A DNA stretch of 20,289 nucleotides from Desulfobacterales bacterium (GTDB taxonomy: Bacteria; Desulfobacterota; Desulfobacteria; Desulfobacterales; JASFBJ01), in the NCBI GenBank assembly GCA_030149585.1, contig JASFBJ010000024.1, positions 1-20,289 of the forward strand, in the 5' to 3' direction. This document shows, one piece after another, positions 8,721-16,466 of the stretch (position 1 is its first letter; each line of letters starts with the position of its first letter). The notes below the pieces were generated by a model. The model was not told where the DNA came from and did no database searches. It saw nothing but the letters and a program-made list of their open reading frames with translations. Made by a program: the position numbers and the translations under genes.

Positions 8721-9322
8721 TGCAAATTTCAGTTGTGCAAAAGCAGTTCAGAAATAAATTTTTTCTAAGTATTTTTCTTGCTGCGCTGCTTCTTATTTTT
8801 TCCTTAAATGGCGCAGTGGCTTCTTCAGATGGCGAACATGCCTCTAAAGGGTGGCTTCCAACTGATACTTACCGTGTGATGAATTTTGCAGTGCTGGCTC
8901 TGGCTTTATTTTTTGTTTTGCGAAAACCGGTGTCTCAGGCTTTAAGTTCTCGAAGCGATGGTATTAAGAAGCAGTTGGCTGATCTTGAAACCAGGAAGGA
9001 GGATGTTGAAAAAAAACTGGCGGAATATAATGAAAAATTATCTAAACTTGATAGTCAGGCCGAAGAAATAGTTGCTCAATATATTCAGCAGGGTCATGAT
9101 GCCAAAGATAAGATATTAAAAGAAGCGGGTCAGGCAGCTGATAAACTGGAAGAACAGGCCAGGAAAAATATTGAATATGAGTTTAAACAGGCTAAATTGA
9201 AATTGCAGAAAGAAATTTTGGAAAAATCTCTGCTCAAGGCTGAAGAGATGATCAGGGAAAAAATAAATGATCAGGACCAGGGAAAACTTATAGATGAATA
9301 TTTAGATAAGGTGGTGGCCTAG
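8720..9322 (+). CDS. atpF: ATP synthase Fo subunit b
   Basis: Peripheral-stalk subunit, 200 residues. It has an N-terminal hydrophobic stretch with signal-peptide character (about 14-35, ending AVASSDGEH). A second membrane helix follows (about 52-66, MNFAVLALALFFVLRKPV), then the long coiled-coil tail. The extra N-terminal segment is longer than in E. coli b, and such signal-like extensions are common in this lineage. Start and stop both overlap neighbours by one base (TAATG with b', TAGTG with delta), so the three stalk genes are translationally coupled. Confidence 0.95.
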   Translation: MQISVVQKQFRNKFFLSIFLAALLLIFSLNGAVASSDGEHASKGWLPTDTYRVMNFAVLALALFFVLRKPVSQALSSRSDGIKKQLADLETRKEDVEKKLAEYNEKLSKLDSQAEEIVAQYIQQGHDAKDKILKEAGQAADKLEEQARKNIEYEFKQAKLKLQKEILEKSLLKAEEMIREKINDQDQGKLIDEYLDKVVA

Positions 9323-9873
9323 TGAAAAATTTGGCGATAGCGCGGTGTTATGCCAAGGCACTGCTGTTAATTGGGAAAGAGGATGGTAATACCGAGATCT
9401 ATCGGAAAGAATTAGATGAGTTTGCAGATCTGGTTGCCAGAGAAGACGAACTCCGCACTGTTATTTCAAACCCGATTTATCATTATGACGGCAGAAAAAC
9501 AGTCTTGGAGAAAGTGATCAGCAAGCTGGAAATATCACGGGTGATGGAGTCCTTTCTTCTTCTACTCTTTGCTAAGGGCAGGATTGGCTTTTTAGACAGT
9601 ATAGCTGACTTTTATCAAAAATTAGCGGATGAACTTAAAGGGGTTGCGCGTGCCAGTCTTGTTTCAGCCAGTGATCTTTCATCTGAAACAATAGATAAAA
9701 TACGTCAAGCCTTGGCAAAAAAAACAGGAAAAGAAATCATTTTGACAGTTGACCAAGATAAAGCGCTTATCGGAGGAATTGTGACCCGGATTGGCGATCT
9801 TGTTCTGGATGGCAGTGTCAAAACACAATTACTCAATATGAGAGAATCTTTAAAAAGGGGTGAGAGTGTATAA
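9322..9873 (+). CDS. atpH: ATP synthase F1 subunit delta
   Basis: Subunit that caps the alpha3beta3 head and binds the b/b' stalk. The 183-residue length is typical. The N-terminal helical domain opens with the family motif ARCYAKALL (about 7-15). The C-terminal end carries the conserved DKALIGGIVTRIGDLVLDGSV segment (about 149-170). The start is GTG at 9322, sharing a base with the atpF stop; a G-rich AAGGTGGTGG stretch just upstream serves as RBS. The stop overlaps the atpA start (TAATG). Confidence 0.96.
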   Translation: MKNLAIARCYAKALLLIGKEDGNTEIYRKELDEFADLVAREDELRTVISNPIYHYDGRKTVLEKVISKLEISRVMESFLLLLFAKGRIGFLDSIADFYQKLADELKGVARASLVSASDLSSETIDKIRQALAKKTGKEIILTVDQDKALIGGIVTRIGDLVLDGSVKTQLLNMRESLKRGESV

Positions 9874-11390
9874 TGGAATTAAGAGCTGAAGAAATAAGTC
9901 AGATCGTCAAAGATCAGATTACTGATTATGACAAAAAGGTCGAGCTTAGCGAAACAGGTGTTGTCTTGTCGGTTGGTGACGGAATTGCCAGAATTTATGG
10001 ACTGGAAAAGGTCATGGCCCTTGAACTAGTCGAATTTTCAGGTGGAGTTTTAGGCCTTGTTTTAAACCTGGAAGAGGATAATGTGGGTGTCGCCATTATG
10101 GGCGAAGATACTAATATTAAAGAAGGCGATATGGTCAAAAGAACCGGCCAGATTGCTGAAGTCCCGGTTGGAGAGGCTGTGCTTGGCAGAGTTGTCTCGG
10201 CTGTCGGCGAGCCCCTGGATGGTAAAGGGCCTATTGACTCCAAACATCGCAGCAGGGTTGAAGTTGTGGCTCCTGGTGTTATTGACAGACAAAGTGTGCA
10301 TGAACCCTTGTATACTGGATTAAAAGCAATTGATTCAATGACTCCTGTCGGCAAGGGGCAACGAGAGCTAATTATTGGGGATCGCCAGATCGGCAAAACA
10401 GCTATTGGTGTTGACGCAATAATTAACCAAAAGGGCAATAATGTATTTTGTGTTTATGTGGCCTGTGGTCAGAAAAAGTCCACTGTGGCTCAGGTTGTTT
10501 CAGTTCTGGAAAAACACGGTGCCATGGAATACACAACAGTCGTAGCTGCCTGTGCTAGTGACCCGGCAACTTTGCAGTATGTTTCACCCTATACTGGTTG
10601 TGCAATGGCGGAGTATTTCCGCGATAAAGGGATGCACTCTCTGATTATTTATGACGACCTTTCCAAACAGGCTGCTTCCTACAGGCAGGTTTCCCTCTTG
10701 CTGCGGCGTCCGCCAGGCCGTGAAGCCTTTCCTGGAGATATTTTTTATAATCACTCTCGACTGCTTGAAAGATCAGCCAAACTCAATGATGAACTTGGTG
10801 CTGGTTCACTAACAGCTTTACCGATCATTGAAACACAGGCTGGAGATGTTTCAGCTTATATTCCAACCAATGTTATTTCAATTACAGATGGTCAGATTTA
10901 TCTTGAACCAAGTCTATTTTTTGCAGGTGTTCGGCCTGCTATCAATGTAGGTCTTTCTGTTTCACGAGTTGGCGGGGCTGCGCAGGTTAAAGCCATGAAA
11001 CAGGTGGCAGGAACTTTGCGTTTGGACATGGCTCAATTTAGAGAACTGGAAGCATTCGCAGCTTTTGGCTCTGATCTTGATGCTACGACGCAGGCACAGT
11101 TGACCAGAGGGGCACGGCTTGTTGCAATTCTTAAACAGCCTCAATATCAGCCTCTCTCTATTGATAAACAGGTAAGTATTTTATACGCAGGAACAAAAGG
11201 CTTTTTGGATAAATATCCGGTTGATGTGCTGGCCAAATATGAAGCAGGACTGTATCCATTTATTGAGGATCGTTATCCTCAACTTTTTGCGGGTCTTGTT
11301 GAGAAGAATGAAATTACGGATGAACTCGATAAGCTGATGCAGGAAGTCTTAACAGCCTATGATGAGGAATTCAAAGATACAATTAAATAA
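9873..11390 (+). CDS. atpA: ATP synthase F1 subunit alpha
   Basis: Non-catalytic nucleotide-binding subunit of the F1 hexamer, 505 residues. The Walker A motif is GDRQIGKT at 169-176, with Ile where many bacteria have Thr, a common variant. The beta-barrel N-domain (about 25-95), the conserved DGIARIYGL segment, and the SVSRVGG arginine-finger motif in the C-terminal half are all intact. The RBS is weak because the ATG overlaps the atpH stop. After the gene comes a 112-base gap with a stem-loop before gamma, the largest break within the operon. Confidence 0.99.
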   Translation: MELRAEEISQIVKDQITDYDKKVELSETGVVLSVGDGIARIYGLEKVMALELVEFSGGVLGLVLNLEEDNVGVAIMGEDTNIKEGDMVKRTGQIAEVPVGEAVLGRVVSAVGEPLDGKGPIDSKHRSRVEVVAPGVIDRQSVHEPLYTGLKAIDSMTPVGKGQRELIIGDRQIGKTAIGVDAIINQKGNNVFCVYVACGQKKSTVAQVVSVLEKHGAMEYTTVVAACASDPATLQYVSPYTGCAMAEYFRDKGMHSLIIYDDLSKQAASYRQVSLLLRRPPGREAFPGDIFYNHSRLLERSAKLNDELGAGSLTALPIIETQAGDVSAYIPTNVISITDGQIYLEPSLFFAGVRPAINVGLSVSRVGGAAQVKAMKQVAGTLRLDMAQFRELEAFAAFGSDLDATTQAQLTRGARLVAILKQPQYQPLSIDKQVSILYAGTKGFLDKYPVDVLAKYEAGLYPFIEDRYPQLFAGLVEKNEITDELDKLMQEVLTAYDEEFKDTIK

Positions 11391-11400
11391 GATTAAAAAG

Positions 11401-11450
11401 GGTGGGTTCGGCAAGCTGAGTAATTTATAATTAAATATCAGCTTGCCACC
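11401..11450 (+). promoter_or_regulatory. stem-loop in the atpA-atpG gap
   Basis: GCAAGCTGA (11411-11419) pairs perfectly with TCAGCTTGC (11438-11446). GGTG (11401-11404) extends the pairing with CACC (11447-11450) across a five-base bulge. The loop is 18 bases and A/T only. No T run follows, so it is not an intrinsic terminator. It may be an mRNA processing or stability element that separates alpha from gamma expression. Confidence 0.6.
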
Positions 11451-11502
11451 ACCAACTAGTCAAAAACGCCAGATAATAACAAAAGATAAGGGCTATGGTC
11501 GT

Positions 11503-12396
11503 ATGGCAACATTAAAAGAAGTCCAAACGCAGATAGGCGCTGTTAAAAAGACGAAACAGATTACTAAAGCCATGGGTATGGTGGCAACCTCCAGATTGCG
11601 GGGTGCCCAAACAGCCATGCATGGTTTTCGCTCATATGCTGAAAAATTTTCAGAGGTTTTGGGAAGCCTTTCGGAAAAAGCCGGTAATGACGCAAGTCCG
11701 CTCCTGGTTCCGCGTGAGGAGGTTAAAAAAATAAATATTGTTCTATGTACCTCCGACAGGGGACTCTGTGGTGGATTTAATGTAAATCTGACAGGCAAAG
11801 CCGGCAGTTTTGTTAAGGATTCTGCTATCGGCGCAGAAGTAGAAATATCATTTACAAATTTTGGTAAAAAAGGGAAAGACTGGTGCAAAAATAATAATTT
11901 CAGTATAGTTGATGAACATATTGGAGTTGTTGGCACCAAATTTGGTTTTAATATCGCTTCAACAGCCGGCCGGAAGCTGGTGGATGGTTATTTATCAGGA
12001 GACTATGATGAGGTTTATATAATTTATTCTAAATTTATATCCATGGCAAAGCAAATATCAACGCTCAAACAGGTACTTCCTATTCCGGCAATTGAAAAAT
12101 CCATTGAAGATATAGAAGAGGACGCTCCATATGTGGCAGAGCATATCTGCGAACCATCTCCTGATGAGATTTTAGGGGATCTTCTTCCCAGAAGTATTTA
12201 TGTTCAATTATATAGCGCATTGCTTGAAACATCCACCAGTGAGCACGCTGCTCGAATGGCTGCCATGGATAACGCGACAAATGCGTGTAATGATATGATA
12301 GACAGATTAACCTTGGCATATAACAAAGCTCGTCAGGCATCCATTACTGCTGATTTAATGGATATTGTGGGCGGCGCTGAGGCTCTAAAAGGGTAA
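11503..12396 (+). CDS. atpG: ATP synthase F1 subunit gamma
   Basis: Central rotor shaft of F1, 297 residues from the chosen start. The N-terminal coiled coil carries KKTKQITKAMGMVATSRL (about 14-31) and the C-terminal helix has the family pattern NATNACNDMIDRLTLAYNKARQ (about 257-278). DRGLCGGFN (about 85-93) is the usual middle motif. The open frame extends upstream to a TTG at 11443. The ATG at 11503 is preferred because MATLKEVQTQIGAVKKT is the conserved gamma start and AAGGG lies about ten bases before it. The extra 20 residues would be unlike the family and overlap the intergenic stem-loop. Confidence 0.96.
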   Translation: MATLKEVQTQIGAVKKTKQITKAMGMVATSRLRGAQTAMHGFRSYAEKFSEVLGSLSEKAGNDASPLLVPREEVKKINIVLCTSDRGLCGGFNVNLTGKAGSFVKDSAIGAEVEISFTNFGKKGKDWCKNNNFSIVDEHIGVVGTKFGFNIASTAGRKLVDGYLSGDYDEVYIIYSKFISMAKQISTLKQVLPIPAIEKSIEDIEEDAPYVAEHICEPSPDEILGDLLPRSIYVQLYSALLETSTSEHAARMAAMDNATNACNDMIDRLTLAYNKARQASITADLMDIVGGAEALKG

Positions 12397-12426
12397 AAAA
12401 ATACTATGTGTATAGGAGGTTTATAA

Positions 12427-13836
12427 ATGGGAGATAACATCGGCAAAATTACCCAGGTAATGGGGCCTGTGGTTGACGTTGAATTTCAGCAGGGAAAGCT
12501 ACCGAATATTCTTTCCGGACTTTTGGTCACTAATCCGGCAATTGATGATGAACCTGACAACCTTGTTATAGAAGTTGCTCAGCATCTTGGTGATAATGTA
12601 GTGCGTACTATTGCTATGAATGTTACTGACGGTCTTGTTCGTGGTATGGAGGTTAAAGACACAGGTAGTCCGATTATGATGCCGGTCGGGCAGGCTGCGC
12701 TTGGTCGAGTTCTAAATGTTGTAGGAAAACCAGTTGATGGTTTGGGACCGATTAGCCAGGAAAAAATGATGCCGATCCATAGACTTGCTCCTAAATTTAC
12801 CGAACAGGATACCAATGTTAGAGTTCTGGAAACAGGCGTCAAGGTTATCGACCTGCTGGTTCCATTTCCACGTGGTGGGAAAATGGGACTTTTTGGCGGC
12901 GCTGGAGTTGGAAAAACTGTTATTATGATGGAGATGGTAAATAATATTGCCATGGAGCATGGAGGTATTTCAGTTTTTGCAGGTGTTGGTGAAAGAACTC
13001 GTGAGGGAAATGACCTTTATCATGAGATGAAAGAATCCGGTGTATTGCCGAAAGCTGCGCTTGTTTACGGTCAGATGACGGAACCTCCCGGAGCTCGCGC
13101 AAGAGTCGCGTTGTCGGCTCTAACTGTTGCTGAATATTTTCGCGATGAAGAGGGGCAGGACGTTCTTATTTTTATTGATAATATTTTTCGATTTACTCAG
13201 GCAGGTTCTGAAGTATCCGCCCTTCTTGGGCGTATGCCTTCTGCTGTTGGATACCAGCCGACACTGGCAGTCGATCTTGGTGGTTTGCAAGAGAGGATTA
13301 CATCTACGGATAAAGGCTCGATTACAGCTGTCCAATGCGTATATGTGCCTGCTGACGATTTAACAGACCCTGCTCCTGCAACGACTTTTGCTCATCTTGA
13401 CGGAACCGTTGTTTTGTCCAGGCAGATTGCTGAGCTTGGGATTTATCCATCTGTGGATCCTCTTGATTCCACCTCTCGAATTCTTGATGCCTCTTATATT
13501 GGAGAAGAACATTATCAGGTTGCCAGAAATGTACAGACTATTCTGCAAAAATATAAAGAGCTTCAGGATATTATTGCGATTTTAGGAATTGATGAACTTT
13601 CTGATGAAGATAAGGCGACTGTTAATCGCGCTCGCCGGCTTCAAAGATTTCTTTCTCAGCCATTTCATGTGGCAGAGGTTTTTACTGGAAAACCCGGCAA
13701 ATATGTGAAAATCGAAGATACGGTTAAAGGTTTTAAAGAAATCTGTGAAGGGGTTCATGATCATATTCCTGAGCGCTTTTTTTATATGGTTGGTGGTATT
13801 GAAGAAGTAGTTGCGGGAGCTAAAGAGCAGGAATAA
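12427..13836 (+). CDS. atpD: ATP synthase F1 subunit beta
   Basis: Catalytic subunit, which makes or hydrolyses ATP at three sites per F1. The 469-residue length is standard. The Walker A motif is GGAGVGKT at 157-164, the catalytic carboxylate is Glu188 in GVGERTREGND, the Walker B segment is VLIFIDNIFRFTQAGSEVSAL (about 240-260), and DELSDEDK (about 393-400) is the conserved lever that contacts gamma and epsilon. The start has a perfect AGGAGG (12414-12419) seven bases before the ATG, the strongest RBS in the operon. The beta subunit is thus set up for strong independent initiation rather than coupling. Confidence 0.99.
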   Translation: MGDNIGKITQVMGPVVDVEFQQGKLPNILSGLLVTNPAIDDEPDNLVIEVAQHLGDNVVRTIAMNVTDGLVRGMEVKDTGSPIMMPVGQAALGRVLNVVGKPVDGLGPISQEKMMPIHRLAPKFTEQDTNVRVLETGVKVIDLLVPFPRGGKMGLFGGAGVGKTVIMMEMVNNIAMEHGGISVFAGVGERTREGNDLYHEMKESGVLPKAALVYGQMTEPPGARARVALSALTVAEYFRDEEGQDVLIFIDNIFRFTQAGSEVSALLGRMPSAVGYQPTLAVDLGGLQERITSTDKGSITAVQCVYVPADDLTDPAPATTFAHLDGTVVLSRQIAELGIYPSVDPLDSTSRILDASYIGEEHYQVARNVQTILQKYKELQDIIAILGIDELSDEDKATVNRARRLQRFLSQPFHVAEVFTGKPGKYVKIEDTVKGFKEICEGVHDHIPERFFYMVGGIEEVVAGAKEQE

Positions 13837-13854
13837 TAATAGATAGGGGAAAAA

Positions 13855-14265
13855 ATGGCAGAGAATATCTATCTGGAGGTTGTCACTCCGGAAAAGGAAG
13901 TTATCAGCGAAAAAGCACAAATTGTTATGGCTCCTGGATCCCTCGGCGAATTTGGCATTTTATCTGGGCATACTCCTTTTTTAACGACCCTTAAAACAGG
14001 TATGATCAAATATACTGATGAAAAGGGGCTGGAGCGTTTTGTTTTCGTTAGTGGAGGCTTTGCCGAAGCCTTACCTGATAAGGTTACTGTTTTGGCAGAG
14101 TCTGCTGAGAGAAGAAAAAATATTGATCTTGATAGAGCTCAGAAAGCTTTAGAACGTGCTGAAAAAAGATTAGATGATAATAAAAAAAAGGATGTTGATT
14201 TTGTTAGAGCGCAGGCTGCTTTGGAAAGAGCGATTCGACGTATTGATATCGCAAAAACCAGATAA
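13855..14265 (+). CDS. atpC: ATP synthase F1 subunit epsilon
   Basis: Rotor subunit that links gamma to the c-ring and can inhibit hydrolysis. The 136-residue protein has the beta-sandwich N-domain (about 1-85), with the conserved GSLGEFGILSGHTPFLTTLKTG segment (24-45), and a two-helix C-domain rich in Arg, Lys and Ala. AGGGG upstream of the ATG is the RBS. It ends the operon; a strong terminator follows 58 bases later. Genes for a and c subunits are not in the window, so the Fo channel and ring must be encoded elsewhere. Confidence 0.96.
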   Translation: MAENIYLEVVTPEKEVISEKAQIVMAPGSLGEFGILSGHTPFLTTLKTGMIKYTDEKGLERFVFVSGGFAEALPDKVTVLAESAERRKNIDLDRAQKALERAEKRLDDNKKKDVDFVRAQAALERAIRRIDIAKTR

Positions 14266-14323
14266 CCGTCAAACCGGATCAAACGCAAATTCAACCCTCT
14301 GAAGTATTTAGATATAGATCGAT

Positions 14324-14361
14324 AAAAAGGATAAATCGAATTAGATTTATCCTTTTTTTTT
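14324..14361 (+). terminator. strong intrinsic terminator of the atp operon
   Basis: GGATAAATC (14329-14337) pairs with GATTTATCC (14344-14352) over a six-base loop; five A before and nine T after extend the stem. The symmetric A and T tracts mean it could work on both strands. Confidence 0.93.
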
Positions 14362-14436
14362 GCTTGCAATCGTCAAACAAAATTATTAAAGTTTTCCTGC
14401 GCAAGATTGGGAAAAAAGAATAACGCTCATTAAATT

Positions 14437-14452
14437 TGGATAAATTTATCCA
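14437..14452. repeat. perfect 16-bp palindrome TGGATAAATTTATCCA
   Basis: This self-complementary site lies 48 bases before the glmU-like start and reuses the GGATAAAT/ATTTATCC arms of the atp terminator 85-115 bases upstream. A short T run follows (ATTTTTA). It may be a weak second terminator or an operator for the next gene. Confidence 0.45.
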
Positions 14453-14499
14453 TTTTTACATTAGTTAAATTTTATGTAAAGGTTTGGAGACTTTAAAAA

Positions 14500-15267
14500 A
14501 TGAATAAGGTCGCAATTATTGTTTTGGCAGCCGGGCTTGGCACCAGAATGAAATCAAAAAAAGCTAAAGTATTACATCAGCTTGGCGGGCAGCATATGAT
14601 ATTATATGTTATTGAAGCTGCATCAAAAGTGGCAGGCGAAAATGTTATAGTGGTTGTAGGCCATCAGGCCGATAAAGTAAAAAATGTTATCTCGGCAAAA
14701 TATAATGTAAAATATGCGATGCAGACCAGGCAGCTTGGAACCGGACATGCTGTTTTATGCGCAATGGATTCAATTCCTGAGACAGCTGATGACGTTATTA
14801 TTTTATGTGGTGATGTACCACTTTTAAGCGCTAAAACTATAAATCAGTTATTTGAAAATCATCTTGAAACCAAACGAGATATATCAGTTTTGACGGTTGA
14901 ACTTGATGAACCTTCAGGATATGGCAGAATTATTCTTGAAAATGATCAAAAAATTACTGCAATTATTGAAGAAAGCGATGCCGATGATAAGCAAAAAGAA
15001 ATTAGGTTAATAAATAGTGGGATATATTGTGTAAAGAAGAAGTATCTGCAAAATGTAATAACAAAAATTAAAACTGATAATGCTCAGCAGGAGTTTTATC
15101 TAACTGATATTATCAGCATAGGGCATGAGGAAAACAGATCTATTGGATCTGTAATTGGAAAGGAAAGTCAGGCGGTCATTGGAATTAACACCCTTGATGA
15201 TTTGAAACACGCAGAAAATATTCTTAAAAATAGGGGAATTGTGAAAGCTTCCATTCTATCAAACTAA
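14500..15267 (+). CDS. glmU: GlmU-type UDP-N-acetylglucosamine pyrophosphorylase, N-terminal domain only
   Basis: Nucleotidyltransferase that by family should make UDP-GlcNAc from UTP and GlcNAc-1-P for wall and LPS synthesis. The Rossmann domain carries the GlmU signature LAAGLGTRMKSKKAKVLHQL (9-28), QLGTGHAV (about 79-86), the metal-binding CGDVPLL (about 104-110), GYGRIIL, ESDADDKQ and NAQQEFYLTDII (about 197-208). At 255 residues it stops just after the linker helix, whereas bifunctional GlmU is about 450 residues with a left-handed beta-helix acetyltransferase half. The next 280 bases have stops in all frames and no hexapeptide repeats, so there is no simple frameshift. Acetylation of GlcN-1-P must come from another protein. 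GGAGA lies nine bases before the ATG. Calling it GlmU rather than a general NTP transferase is fairly secure for the domain, less so for the role. Confidence 0.85.
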   Translation: MNKVAIIVLAAGLGTRMKSKKAKVLHQLGGQHMILYVIEAASKVAGENVIVVVGHQADKVKNVISAKYNVKYAMQTRQLGTGHAVLCAMDSIPETADDVIILCGDVPLLSAKTINQLFENHLETKRDISVLTVELDEPSGYGRIILENDQKITAIIEESDADDKQKEIRLINSGIYCVKKKYLQNVITKIKTDNAQQEFYLTDIISIGHEENRSIGSVIGKESQAVIGINTLDDLKHAENILKNRGIVKASILSN

Positions 15268-15311
15268 ATTGAAGTTCTCTATTTCAAAGAACAGCTTTGA
15301 TATATAATAGC

Positions 15312-15339
15312 TTGACTTTTACCTGATAAAAAATGTAAA
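15312..15339 (+). promoter_or_regulatory. candidate promoter for the zapB-like/zapA genes
   Basis: TTGACT (15312-15317) and TGTAAA (15334-15339) lie 16 bases apart in the gap after glmU. The expected transcript would have a leader of about 200 bases. That leader contains a TTACTA/TAGTAA hairpin (15354-15372), which lies within a GCTGTT/AACAGC pairing (15350-15396), and the long stem at 15465-15503. Confidence 0.35.
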
Positions 15340-15464
15340 AATACAACATGCTGTTACTATTTAAATTAGTAATTTCTTTTTAATAAAGGAAACAGCTAAT
15401 TATAATAATAAAAACTCATGATCTTAGGCTGTTAAAAGATGTAGAAAATTAAACTGAACTATAT

Positions 15465-15503
15465 TTTTTCCAATTGTCTTTGGTGGCAACTCAATTGGAA
15501 AAA
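15465..15503 (+). promoter_or_regulatory. perfect 12-bp stem-loop in the leader of the zapB-like gene
   Basis: TTTTTCCAATTG (15465-15476) pairs perfectly with CAATTGGAAAAA (15492-15503) around a 15-base loop containing TTTGGTGGCAAC. T is on the 5' arm and A on the 3' arm, opposite to a terminator, and no T run follows on either strand. It ends about 36 bases before the RBS, so a leader-RNA structure or protein-binding site is more likely. Confidence 0.6.
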
Positions 15504-15550
15504 GTTGTGCTCTAATTTTAAAAGTAACGGCAGAATTGCGAGGTGAAACG

Positions 15551-15790
15551 TTGGATAGTGATAATATATTGGAATATTTTGATAAAATTGAAAATAAAGT
15601 TGAAACTTTGATCGAAGATCGTAATAATCTTGAAGCCTCTAATAATGAATTAAAAGCGAATATTGCTCAACTTGAGGAGAGGCTGCAGGAAAAAATTGAG
15701 CAAGAAAAGCGACAGGATGAGGTTAAAACATTAATAAGGTCAAAAATTGACAGTCTGATGGGAAGACTTGATGGTATTAAGGAAGTTTAA
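15551..15790 (+). CDS. ZapB-like coiled-coil cell division protein
   Basis: A 79-residue acidic, almost wholly helical protein with heptad-like spacing (LEASNNELKANIAQLEERLQEKI, in the middle). Its C-terminal segment ends IRSKIDSLMGRLDGI. That ending resembles the short coiled-coil family found next to zapA in gammaproteobacteria (TIGR02449/ZapB-like), whose members bridge ZapA to the division apparatus. Its place directly before zapA supports this. The frame is open from a TTG at 15536. The TTG at 15551 is preferred because GAGGTGA (15540-15546), an excellent anti-SD match, sits at normal distance from it and would lie inside the longer version. Function is by analogy; coiled coils are easy to over-assign. 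Confidence 0.72.
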   Translation: MDSDNILEYFDKIENKVETLIEDRNNLEASNNELKANIAQLEERLQEKIEQEKRQDEVKTLIRSKIDSLMGRLDGIKEV

Positions 15791-15841
15791 AACTGAGTGT
15801 CAGGGCAAATTAAAATAATATAAAAAAAGGTTCTATTAGCA

Positions 15842-16129
15842 TTGGAACAATTTGTAACCATAGAGCTTTTAGGTAGCCCATTTAAATTTAAAGTTGATAC
15901 TGATGTTGCCAAAGCTCAAGAGGTAGCCGATTACCTGGTTAAAGAGGTTGACAAGGTTGAATTACAGTTATCAAAAAAGTATAATAAGATAAATCAAAAT
16001 GCCATATTAATTTTATCAGCTCTTAATATAGCAGGTGAATATATGGAATATAAAAAGAAGTATACTGATTTGGTTGAGAACTTATATTCAAGGTCAGCCA
16101 GATTGGTAAGCAAAATTGAGCATAAATAA
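15842..16129 (+). CDS. zapA: cell division protein ZapA
   Basis: Z-ring-associated protein that bundles FtsZ filaments. The 95-residue length fits. The N-terminal beta-hairpin (FVTIELLGSPFKFKVD, 3-18) is followed by helix 1 (AQEVADYLVKEVDKV) and the conserved NAILILSALNIAGEYME stretch (about 51-67), then a C-terminal coiled coil. The start is TTG at 15842, with AAAGG eleven bases upstream. No ATG lies at a fitting place, and position 1 matches the family start. 6S RNA follows downstream, the same zapA-ssrS order as in E. coli. Confidence 0.92.
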   Translation: MEQFVTIELLGSPFKFKVDTDVAKAQEVADYLVKEVDKVELQLSKKYNKINQNAILILSALNIAGEYMEYKKKYTDLVENLYSRSARLVSKIEHK

Positions 16130-16217
16130 AAATTAAATTTAAATCTAAAACAGCATTTTGTCGGCTCGAGTTTTCATAAACCAGAATATAATCTCAAAAT
16201 CGTAACTATTTATTCGA

Positions 16218-16246
16218 TTGACACTGGGATTATCTATTTTTGTAAA
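16218..16246 (+). promoter_or_regulatory. candidate promoter of the 6S RNA gene
   Basis: A consensus TTGACA (16218-16223) and TGTAAA (16241-16246) lie 17 bases apart. Transcription would begin near 16253, about 40 bases before the closing stem of the mature RNA. This would require 5' processing, as known for 6S RNA in other bacteria. Confidence 0.5.
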
Positions 16247-16289
16247 TTGGTTTCAAATTAAAGATTATTTTATTTCAAAAGGTTTTTTT

Positions 16290-16466
16290 TACCCCTGTCG
16301 TGTTCGTGATTGGAAGATGCTCTTTGACCCAATGGTATTATATACGGGAGCTTTCCCTGGTTTTGGTGAGCAGGTTCCGCTTGAACGGAAAAGCCTAAAG
16401 AAATTACAAGGCACCCACTTTTTATTTAGGTTCAAAGACCTGACAACACGGCACTATGACAGGGGT
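16290..16466 (+). ncRNA. ssrS: 6S RNA
   Basis: Small RNA that mimics an open promoter and binds sigma70 RNA polymerase in stationary phase. The closing stem CCCCTGTC (16292-16299) pairs perfectly with GACAGGGG (16458-16465), and GTG (16300-16302) pairs with CAC (16452-16454). Segments known from E. coli 6S recur in order: GTGTTCGTGAT, GGTGAGC, the AAGCCTAAAG motif after a GGTTCCG/CGGAA hairpin, CACCCAC, then GGTTCAAAGACCTGAC before the closing stem. The length of about 177 bases is close to the 184 of E. coli. Its place just after zapA is the classical context. TTTT follows the stem, giving a termination signal. The whole gene lies inside an open frame of 108 codons (16218-16544), which is not a protein. 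The exact ends are estimated. Confidence 0.9.

Noticed and set aside
9995..10438. Antisense ORFs within atpA, atpG and atpD
   Set aside because: They are complementary shadows of strongly conserved genes, with no start signals.
11443..11502. Upstream TTG extension of the gamma subunit
   Set aside because: It adds 20 residues unlike any gamma subunit and runs through the stem-loop; the ATG at 11503 matches the conserved start.
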